Shown: positions 12,801-21,241 of the stretch, in pieces
Layout: each line of letters starts with the position of its first letter
Position numbering within the stretch: the stretch's first letter is position 1
DNA from: Tamarix chinensis
Taxonomy: Eukaryota; Streptophyta; Magnoliopsida; Caryophyllales; Tamaricaceae
Reading direction: 5' to 3'
Assembly (NCBI GenBank): GCA_030549775.1
Contig: CM060177.1
Coordinates: forward strand, 67,447,638-67,511,637
DNA length: 64,000 nucleotides
The notes under the pieces: model-generated
What the model was told of the DNA's origin: nothing
The model's input: only the letters and a program-made list of their open reading frames with translations
Database searches by the model: none
Translations under genes and position numbers: made by a program

Positions 12801-15800
12801 ACTTCAAATCTAAGCAATAACTCATCAAAATGGGTTATATACTCTAACATAGAGGATGCTGTTTGCTTAAGGTTAAGTAGTTGACCTATTAGTTGAGTCC
12901 TATGAAAGGTCTTTTAGTATTTCTGCTTTAGTTTTTATATCGTAACCTCCCATTACTGCAATTTAGGCGCTCAATATTCAAGTCACATTCCTCAAATATT
13001 TCTTAGCAAATCTCTTCAATTTCATTTTAGCGAACCAATCATGCTTGATATCAGACATCCCATACAACTCAAAATAATCTTCCATGCCCTTAACCCAATC
13101 AAGGAATTTGTTAGGATCTAATTTTCCATTATATTCGGGTATCAATACTTTGACCTTTTTCGTGAGATTGGCATGCTCATTATGGCCAAACCTCGGAGGT
13201 GAATGCCTATCATGCCCAGCCAACTTATCATACCTATCTAATGAATGCCTAGGAGGAAAATCATATGCTGGCCTAGATGCATCAAATGCATCATGTATGT
13301 CAGCTTAGGTATGGAGATTCTCTTCATTGAAAGACCTATAGGGCATTTGCCTAGCAAGAGGTCTGTTTTAGGGTGTTTGTGAAGTAGACTCAACCCTAGG
13401 TGCATGATTAGTAGGATTTGACAAAAGACCATATGGAGGTATGACATTTTGACCATGACCGTGGGGATGCTTGATTATTTCTATTGGACTCTTTTGGGCA
13501 GGTGTCTCTACAGTAGAATGGTAGAGGGCTTTAATTACTTTGTTGTGTGGTGGATTGGGATTGCGTTTTAAGCTTTGATACTGGATTTGATGTAGAACAA
13601 GAAGAAGAGAGATTGGAGAGGGAGAAGGAGAGAAGAGAGACTAGGGAGGTGTGAGAAAGGACGAAGGAAATGGCAGGGAAGAAGAAACACAGTTTTTAAT
13701 AACTCAAATTAAGTCTGATTACAATTATCGAGGAACTAGTGCTTAAATACTAATTCCAGGTCTAATAGATTAAAACTAAAACTTCAAAAGATAAATATAG
13801 AACAACCAAAGCTATAGCAATAGCTAAAACTCTAAAGATAATAACAGCTCAAAAAATCTATAACTTCTCCTAAAATATTTCTTCTGAAATCTATCTTTGA
13901 TATTGCTCTGTCCTATGTCACTATGAGATAGATACATACGTAAACTGCAAAGAAAGCGGTTTGACAAGAACAAGAGATTCAAGACTAAGCAGATCCGTCC
14001 TGATTATTAGATATATAGATCAGGACTACCCTGGCACAGCTAGATCCACAACTGAAGATCCTACCATTCTACTGTAATTTTTGAGTGATTGCTTAATATT
14101 GTGAATGAAAACAATGACAAAAAAAAATAAATTAGTATACCTGCATGCCCACCATCATTCAACAATATCGGTATGGGCTATTTTTTGTTCAATTCTAGTC
14201 ATACTATTTGCTTCTTTTTATTTCCTCTTTTTGGGTTTTCCTCACGCTGTTAATACACAAATAGCCAAATACTTGTGACAAACATAGGATATGAAATATT
14301 CCTATTTTAGCCTGTGCATGAAAATTGATTGTGAAACTGATTTCAAAAGAGAAATAATATGAAATATTCCTATTTTAGCCAGTGCATGAAAATTGATTGT
14401 GAAACTGATTTCAAAAGAGAAATAATTCTATTAGCATATGCATCCATGTCACAGTAGGACATGTACATATAAGTGACTTCAACTGGCACTAATGTTGTCC
14501 TTAGCGTGGTAACATGGAAAGTTCTATGATTGGAAAGTATACTGTCATTTTGTTTGATTTAACTGTTGATGACATGTTAACCTTACAGCGGTACCATCCC
14601 TCTAATAAAATTTCACAGGAACAGCATCTGTTATCTGTCATCTTTCTGTAGCTTTCCCTTGTCTAGGTCCGGAAGTCAACTCAAAGAAGCATTTATTTTG
14701 TCACTTCTTTTCATAAACAGTTCGATGACTTCATCTGGTTAGGGGAAAATTACATCAAGCATCCAACTATCAGGGATATTCAAAAGGATATGACCAATAT
14801 TCAGCTACCTTGATTGTTTTTCTTTGGATCGATGTATCTGGAGCAAATGGTTCCTTAAGTTTTTCTGACAGAAGATGTTGGTATTTTCTGACTGATTGCT
14901 TTAACATTAGTACAGGATGTAACATATTGTTATTATCAATAGGAGCAGACATGCAGGTGGTTATGGAATCATGAGTTTTGTTTAATTTTGACATTTGCTA
15001 TAAGTTGTGTTCTTGAGATGCCTTTTCTGAATTTTTTATGTTAAGAGTAAGGTTGGGGTGACAGGGAGGAAATGAATACTTGTACACATGGTTGACTGGC
15101 CTCCGCATGGCTTGCTGCTGCTGATATTTAGCTGTTCTTGGTGTTTTATCAGGTCTTTTGTAGCTTACCTCTAATTTCTTATTTGAAAATTGCATGATCT
15201 TTGTATGTTGACTCTGGGTATTGTCATCACTTGGTTTTCATCTGTGTGAACATATTTAATTGCAGACTGCTTTATGGCAGATAATGAAGAACTGAGAATT
15301 TCAGTTACGTATTTCAGGTGCAACACCGTGCATTGTTGCCGCTCATCATGATTTCACCGGCTTCAACAATTCCGCATCTTGAAAAGTTATTTACCACTTA
15401 TGAGTACTTTGGTTTTGACTCAGAAAAGGTAGCATTGACTCATAAAAAACTCAGCCCTACTGAACCTAAGACTGAAGCGTAGTTAAGTTGATTGAATGGT
15501 CATTTGCATCTTTCAATTATGACTAGAATTGTAGCTATTATTATATATATTGGTAATCAGGTTGTTTATATCTCTATCTAAGCATTTTAGGAAAGGATTG
15601 ACACCATTTGCAGTGTCATTGTGGAAAGATGTTGATATAATTGGGAACTGTTTCTAAGCGTGCTTCTTATAGACTTGCCTTGCTGGCCGATTTATTTTTT
15701 GTTGTAGAGACAACTTCTCTCATAACCCTGCCCTCTAAAGAAAAAGGAAAAGGCTCATAGGTTATGACAGATGCATAATTTTCCTGCTGAATGTTTTGAA

Positions 15801-18800
15801 GTTTATTATTCACCTTTTTTTTTAGTAGGAAAATATTTTGCATGTTCGTCTATTAAAAGTATTATTTCACCATCACAGATAATCTGTGGATGATATCAAA
15901 GACGAGTGTTCAAGTTGTATTTGTTTACTGGGAGTTCCAGCAAAAGTTATTTGTTGAATTTCCCGTTTGCCAAATAGATTGAAGTTTCTCTATATTTCCA
16001 TCTCAAACTCAACTGTTCTCTTGTTGAACTGTGCAACGTTAAGTAAAAAAAAAAATGATGTTTTGTAAGCAGGTCTGGTTCTTGGAGGAAGAGCAACTGC
16101 CAGTGGTTAGCAATTCTTTGAAAGAGCACGAGCGTAAGATTCTCATGAAGTCTCCATGGGAAATACTCCAATCACCGATTGGGTCTGGAGGGATTCTGAT
16201 TGCTCTATCATCAAACAATATTCTTGAAGATCTTATTAGAATGGGAGTGGAGTATATTGAGGTATGTAGCTATGATACCCCTCAGCCGAAGAGTAAAGGA
16301 AAATAACATAGATACAGCTCTTTTTGGTTTTCCTCATATCTGAGTTGTGCCTTTATCTTTGCTTGCATCGAAGAGCCCTAGAGTTGCTATTGCAATTTCT
16401 CTGTTAGATATTTAATTGCATTGAATTCTAAGTCTCACCATATGTGCCACAATAGAGGAAACATTTTGATTCTAGTTTTAGGCTTTCTTCCATATATTCA
16501 CTTTCAAAGCTGCAATCTTTTTCATGCAAGGATGCCTTTGAATCATAGAGGAGGAACTCAATCTGCTGGCATCAAAATCTTTGAACCAAAGGTCACTAGT
16601 TTAATTCACCTTTACCATCCCAACTTCTTTGGCAGAAGAGGGCTGTAGCCTTCTTGGATTGGAGGCTCTTTTGGGTAAATGTAGATATCCTTGCTTCTGC
16701 CCTGCAAAGAGGTTATTTCTCTTATGTAAGCATTTGATTTACCTCCACTAGAAGATGAAGCAAAATATTATTGCAGCAACCATCACCTATGCTGTAGAAA
16801 CTTGATTGTTAATAAAGAGAAAAACCTCAGCTTGACCTCACTAGGCCTAGTGATGTGATGAAACTTACTATATCCTTGATAAGGAGTAAATATCCTATGT
16901 GAAAGAGATGATTAACTATGAATTGTCGTTTGAAAAGTAAGAACTTGTTAGACCTAGATCTTTATATAGTTTACTTTCCTTGCCAATATATTACATATGA
17001 TATGAAGAAGTCCCTAGAAAAACAATTGATATTTCCAAGTGCGCATTACTTGGTCCCACATCGAAAACTAAAGGATATTTGGACGACCTACATGGGTGGA
17101 GTCGCAATATTTTTCAGGCGAATAATCCTAAGCCCCCTTAGGCTAGTACACCTTAGGGGTCTATATTGATTGATCCCCGCGAGTGCACTCAAGATTTTGT
17201 GTGGGATTTACTTAGCGTGACGAGTACAAATCATCAGATGAGCTCTGCTTGGCATGATTTGTTCAAGTCACCTAACAAGAACTCGTTTGGCGTGACGAGT
17301 ATAGGTAGCAATTAGGTTGCATTATAACAGGTTTGGTCAGGCTGTAGTAGGTCATTTCCCTTTGTGGGTCGGTCGAGTTGTTGTAGATCTGGGTTGTATC
17401 AATTTAATTTGTTAGGTTGGGTTAGGTCGTTTGGGTTGTGCAGATCCGGGTTGTATTGGTTTAATTTGTTTTGTCAGCTTAGGTTGGGGTTTAGTTAGTT
17501 AGGGTTAGCTTGTTAGGTAAGGTTAAGTTTAATTCAAGCTAGATTGTTTTCGGGTGATTTTGGATTTAGGTTAAGTTAACAGGTTGAACTCAAGTTAAGT
17601 TAACGGGTCGGTTTCGGGTTAACCTGACATATTGGATATTTTTAGGTTTTTAATGGGTCGAGCTAGGTTTGAGCTAGGTTTGGGTCAAGCTAATTTCAGA
17701 TTGGATCACTTTGGATTTTGGTCAGATCAGACATTGACCACCAAAATTAATTCAATTCATTAACTTTATAAGCAAGCATTTAGTTTGACTTCCTGCAAGT
17801 ATATGATTAAAAATGTGTTATTAATTGCTCTTTGTTTATTATTATGATTTTTTAATGTTGTGTTTTTATGCAAAAAAATTGGCGGAGTTAGAATATTGTT
17901 GATGAATAAGAAGTTTTGTTAATATCGAATTGGTCTTGTTGAGTCGGGTTGATTTTGGGTTGGGTTGTTGTGGGGTTACAAGTCATGTTTAGGTTGGGTC
18001 AACGTCGGGTCGGGTTGATAAATTTCTCGGGTTATGTTGGGTTGGGTTTTGTGAGGGTTGGGTTAGGTAGGTTGGATCAACTTTTGCCAACTTTAGTGAT
18101 AGGTATCGATCGCTGAACATGATCTATATCATCTAGTATCAAAGTCTAACTTCAATTAAGCTCCTCTACACGAGCTGATAGAGGCAACATGATGATGTGC
18201 GGTCTAAAAGGAGCGGAAATGATGTGATTCCACTTAAAAATAGAGATCTCCGACAATTTATATGGGGGTTAACCTTCCACTATTGAGTTAGCTTTTGGGT
18301 GCAGTTAGGGCATTTTCCATACGAGTACATCTTGGGGATCCATATCAACTATTTCAGACGAGTACGCCTAAGAATTTTAAACGGGATCTATTTAGCATGA
18401 TGAGTACAAATTATCAGGTGAGTCTTGTTTGGCTTGACAAGTAAAAATTATCCAATAGAAATCTCTTTGGTGTGATGAGCATTGATTGCTTGACAAATGG
18501 GATCCACTAGGTCTATTCTTAGTGCCAATTGTCGACAGATGCAACACAAGGATGTGCAATCTAAAGGAGGTGGGAATGATGTGATTCCATAATGAAAATC
18601 TAGTGGATATCTGAGTGGTTTATATAAGAGGGTTAATTCTCCACTTTTGAGCTAGCTTTTGGATGAAATTAAGACATTTTTTGAGTGAGTATTCTTGGGC
18701 ACCTTGGGTGAGTATATCTTGGGGGTCTATATCGACTGGTCCTAAGCAAACGTGTCTGAATTTTAGACGTGATAAGTACGAATCACGAGGTTGACCTTTT

Positions 18801-19565
18801 TTGGGGTGACAAGGACAAATGGCTCAATAAGAACCTGTTTGATGTGACAAGTACTGATCGTTGGACTGTGTCTCTGAACGCATACCATTACCCTTCAGTT
18901 ATGTAAAATTGTTAAATTGATTCACGACGGTCGCTGTACCTTACTCTCGTCTGTTATTGAAATTAAAATTGGACATAGGTCTAACTCCCTTGGCGATTCT
19001 CTGGCAAGTGTCAAGTAGCAAGTGAAAACAGTCGTGATGCTTTGAGAAGTGTCAATCTCTAGTTCATTTAGTTTTCTGTCATATACGATTTGAATATTTT
19101 GGTGGTCCATTATGGTTGCTTGGTTTTGAATAAATTTCCTGCAGTTGTGTTATTCTTTACTTCATGTCGGAACTACATTATTCACTAATTTGAGCCTGCA
19201 ATTATTACACGTCGCAGCTCTGTAGCATTAGTTCAAGATGCTTGGCTGGGAATCCTATATTTCTTAGTTTCACCAATTCCTGTAAAGCACATGTCGGATT
19301 CAGGACTGTCCAAAACTTCACAAATTTGGAGGACGACTTTCACATGGTACTATCCACCAAATTTGTGAAGTACGTTATAAATCAGATCAATACACCTCGA
19401 TTCCAAGCCATCCCAAAGGCCAATCCATACGTTGAGAAGGTCGACAAAGAGTGGGTTGATGTTCTTCCGTCTTCAGCCAACTCTTATGAGTTCCGGTGTT
19501 CCATCTACGAGGTACTGAATGCATGTTCACCAGATCAGGTTTGCCTTATGGAAGTTAAAGGATGA
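6588..19565 (+). CDS. UDP-N-acetylglucosamine pyrophosphorylase-like protein (divergent, five exons)
   Basis: Five exons join in phase 0 throughout: 6588-6872, 7016-7066, 15318-15428, 16073-16261 and 19218-19565, giving about 327 residues if ATG 6588 is the start. Family recognition is from residue patterns. GKLATVLVL (48-56) matches the UAP beta-strand [19 protein letters not shown], then [20 protein letters not shown], matches the UAP stretch IMTSP...FF..H.YFGL....[18 protein letters not shown] (about 176-190) matches the UAP AP-GNGG segment. AGNPIFLSF matches ADPTFLGYF, and [11 protein letters not shown]...WVDVLPSS matches the C-terminal domain. Where UAPs have the uridyl-binding loop GGxGTRLG, this protein has [13 protein letters not shown], so catalysis is doubtful. 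UAPs are normally about 480-520 residues; this one is shorter and may lack upstream exons. An alternative is a related UDPGP-fold protein of unknown role. Confidence 0.8.
7016..7066 (+). CDS. UAP-like gene, exon 2 (51 bp micro-exon)
   Basis: The acceptor is TTCTTTAG and the donor GAT|GTAAGA is strong. It encodes 17 residues ([17 protein letters not shown]) that continue exon 1 in phase 0. It is supported by splice sites, phase and hydrophobic pattern; its short length makes it the least certain internal exon. Confidence 0.65.
7067..7889. other. Start of intron 2 with LTR-like remnant and (TTTA)n
   Basis: A (TTTA) microsatellite lies at 7231-7262. From about 7440 to 7690 the sequence resembles a gypsy/copia LTR, with a TATA-like TATAAAAAGG at 7591 followed by a CT-rich leader. 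I find no matching second LTR in the window, so this is low-confidence TE debris. Confidence 0.4.
7890..8614 (+). pseudogene. Chromovirus (Ty3/gypsy) pol remnant, left part
   Basis: The end of RNase H and the start of integrase are recognisable across stop codons. An [15 protein letters not shown] segment lies near 8075-8120. Integrase follows, with [20 protein letters not shown] (about 8350-8425), [16 protein letters not shown] and [20 protein letters not shown] (about 8490-8605). The frame is broken at 8614 by insertion of a solo LTR and resumes at 10124. The RT core and the 5' LTR were not found. Confidence 0.85.
8610..8614. repeat. Target site duplication CTTAT (left)
   Basis: It is identical to 10124-10128. 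Deleting one copy plus the insert restores the integrase reading frame across the junction. Confidence 0.9.
8615..10123 (-). mobile_element. Solo LTR (1,509 bp) inserted in the chromovirus integrase
   Basis: The sequence begins TGATGGGC and ends ATTATCA, flanked by perfect CTTAT duplications. There is no internal region, so this is a solo LTR. Orientation is inferred as minus: the opposite strand starts TGATAATG and has, near its end, the complement of GTCGTATCCCACAGAGAC, the same architecture as the Athila-like LTRs at 49-56 kb. A GC-richer tract at about 9530-9810 repeats variants of CACGGCCGTGCA. Open frames inside it (for example 9460-9795) are not genes. Confidence 0.85.
10124..11112 (+). 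pseudogene. Chromovirus pol remnant, right part (integrase C-terminus and chromodomain region)
   Basis: Continues integrase after the insertion: [37 protein letters not shown], and [14 protein letters not shown] with GHDPP. Beyond stops near 10530, translation still shows [10 protein letters not shown] and a chromodomain-like tail ([22 protein letters not shown]). A purine tract GGGAGGAGTA ends just before the LTR at 11113. Confidence 0.85.
11113..11481 (+). repeat. Chromovirus 3' LTR (about 369 bp)
   Basis: It starts TGATAAG after the polypurine tract and ends CTTATCA at 11481. The ends are reverse complements of each other, supporting the boundaries. The matching 5' LTR was not found, so the element is 5'-truncated. 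Confidence 0.6.
11482..11669 (-). repeat. Partial 3' LTR of a gag-protease gypsy derivative
   Basis: This stretch is collinear with the right-hand LTR (13918-14066), sharing a CACTATG-GATA start, ATACAT-C-TAAACTG, GACTACC/GACCACC-TGGCAC and the terminal GATCCTA-CA. It is cut at its left side, next to the chromovirus LTR. Confidence 0.7.
11670..13587 (-). pseudogene. Gypsy gag-protease derivative (no RT, RNase H or integrase)
   Basis: On the minus strand, gag starts at about 13456-12978 ([10 protein letters not shown], then [20 protein letters not shown] and [10 protein letters not shown]). It continues at 12850-12491 ([27 protein letters not shown]). A protease-end segment (about 11814-11700) has [15 protein letters not shown] and RANTYSFKF. 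The LTR follows at once at 11669, so the whole RT-RH-INT block is absent. An antisense primer-binding site (complement of TATCAAAGC) lies at 13567-13585 next to the right LTR. The stretch 11900-12240 is AT-rich and unrecognised, possibly an insertion. Confidence 0.75.
13588..14066 (-). repeat. 5' LTR of the gag-protease gypsy derivative (479 bp)
   Basis: On the minus strand it starts TGGTAGGATC and ends CTACATCA directly before the primer-binding site. The left LTR (to 11669) shares its distal 150 bp. No clear target duplication was seen. Confidence 0.7.
14067..15317. other. Right part of intron 2 with a 68-bp tandem duplication
   Basis: A 68-bp unit is repeated almost perfectly: 14289-14356 and 14357-14424, with a single obvious T/A difference. 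The rest is unremarkable AT-rich intron sequence. A minus-strand frame at 14770-15195 has no recognisable content. Confidence 0.7.
15318..15428 (+). CDS. UAP-like gene, exon 3
   Basis: The acceptor is ATTTCAG and the donor AAG|GTAGCA. The 37 codons, in phase 0, include [11 protein letters not shown] and [11 protein letters not shown], the best UAP-family match in the gene. It is separated from exon 2 by an 8.25-kb, TE-filled intron. Confidence 0.85.
15429..16072. other. Intron 3 of the UAP-like gene
   Basis: AT-rich, 644 bp, no repeat or coding feature seen apart from short homopolymer runs. It ends in a normal acceptor. Confidence 0.7.
16073..16261 (+). CDS. UAP-like gene, exon 4
   Basis: The acceptor is GTAAGCAG and the donor GAG|GTATGT. 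The 63 codons run from [13 protein letters not shown] through [15 protein letters not shown] to MGVEYIE, matching the UAP active-site wall region. Reading past the donor stops after about 15 codons. Confidence 0.85.
16262..19217. repeat. Intron 4 with diverged repeats and a G/T-skewed tract
   Basis: From about 17320 to 18090 the plus strand is dominated by variants of GGTTGGGTTGGGTCGGGTTGG, a strand-skewed low-complexity tract seen in some plant DNA transposons. On both sides are degenerate repeats. The phrase TTTAGCGTGACGAGTACAAATCA at 17212-17232 has relatives at about 18390 and 18770. A block with AATGATGTGATTCCA occurs at 18217 and 18574, with about 354-bp spacing. I could not define termini, so the element class is open. 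Confidence 0.5.
19218..19565 (+). CDS. UAP-like gene, terminal exon 5
   Basis: The acceptor GTCGCAG ends at 19217. The frame [15 protein letters not shown] continues exon 4 in phase 0 and stops with TGA at 19563-19565. It encodes the C-terminal part ([12 protein letters not shown], then [20 protein letters not shown]). The upstream boundary is the least certain part, because the exon 4 donor itself begins with codons similar to the family consensus. Confidence 0.8.
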   Translation, partial: LCSISSRCLAGNPIFLSFTNSCKAHVGFRTVQNFTNLEDDFHMVLSTKFVKYVINQINTPRFQAIPKANPYVEKVDKEWVDVLPSSANSYEFRCSIYEVLNACSPDQVCLMEVKG

Positions 19566-21241
19566 TATTGTGACTTGCTCAGGAGCTACCTACTGTGTTC
19601 CATACCGCTATACATGTGCTCCATCTGATTGTTATTTTCATACGCAGAGGCAAGCTGTCATTGAGCTTGTTTATAAACTATGATGTATATTTTTCACTGT
19701 GTAGGATGAATGTGTGTATATATAAAACTTGTTTCTACAACTGATGCATGTTTCTCCTCTAGACGAATCAAAACGCTTATCGCCCAACAGTATTTTGGTA
19801 TCTATCAATTCTTCTGCAGTGCGTTTGAGAGTACATAGCAAGGTGTCTGTATGTAGAATAGAAAGAAAAAGGCTGTGTCACACTAGCCTAATAAAACACA
19901 GCGCAACATTAGTACATAGAAGCACGGTGACAATTTTGTTAATCAAGATACGATTTGGGTAAAATAATATATGATCCGAAAATGATCTGCATTAATAATA
20001 TATGAAGTGATAATATAATAATGTTGTTAAATATAAATTTTTTGTATATAAATGTCATTGAAGCTATAATAGTGATGGTAATTTATTTAAAATAAAATAA
20101 ATTGACGTAAAATGATAATTTTGGATGTATGGTAGGATTGAGTTTAATTAATAGAGTATTTTTGTAATAAAGATAAGTAACATAAATTAATTTTAGCTAT
20201 TTATGTAAAAGTAGAGAGATCAATTTATAAAGAAACATTAGTTGTATATAATAAGATTATAATGATTTATAAATAAGAAGGTAAAATAAATGAGTTGAAG
20301 TATAATTTATTAGATAATACAAAAATAATAAGATATCCAAACGATGCTTGATTCTTTCTTTAACAACCCCTAATGGAGAAGTGATATATGTTGCTAACCA
20401 TATGGGGAGACTTATATAGCTAGCAAGGTTAGACATATTAATTTGAATAAATTACTCTTTGACTTTATTTAGCATATAGTTGATTTCAAAAGTACAGAAT
20501 AAAATTTTGTCTAGTTACATAGTTGACTAGTTGAGTTCAAAAGTTTAAATAGTTTAAATTAAATTTAAGTGATCAAACATTGATTTGAGTACATAATCCA
20601 ATAAAACGGTCAATCAAAATGATAATAGAAAATTTAGTAGAATAAGATAATCAAGTCATTAACCAAAACCATAAAAGAAACCAATAAAATAACAAATAAC
20701 AAAAATAGATAACATGAATATATATCCATCGAACATAGTAGGCTGTAACTGTGGTCGTTCTATCCTCACGGCTATAACAAATTGATGATTCCCCTATTGT
20801 TGGTCAGGGGCCAAAATGACGTCTTAAGTAGTGCACTACAAAATAGACGTCTTATCAATTAATTATATCACATTACTCATGAGCTAAAAAGGGCTCCCTC
20901 TTCGGTGCACAACCACAAAATGCTTACAATGTCCTAACAGAAATATGATATAACTACTTATAAATAAAAAAAAATCCAAAACAACTGAGGTAATGTTTGA
21001 TCTCAATAGAAATACAAAGTAATAAAACTAGAACAATTTACCCACATAAATAGAAAAGTTCATATAAAATCATATATTAGAAATAGAGAATAAGAAGTTT
21101 TGTTATGAAAAATAGGCCTAAAAGTGAAATTACAAATAGGATAATTAATTACATGAAATCACAGTCCAAAAATGATATTGATTTTTAATCAGATAATCCT
21201 ATAAATAACATTAATCATATATTAATAATACCATAAGAAAT
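19566..21241. other. 3'UTR of the UAP-like gene and AT-rich intergenic region
   Basis: An AATAAA-like signal lies at about 19890-19895, 325 bp past the stop codon, so the transcript may end near 19910-19940. The remainder is strongly AT-rich and I see no gene or defined repeat in it. Confidence 0.4.
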
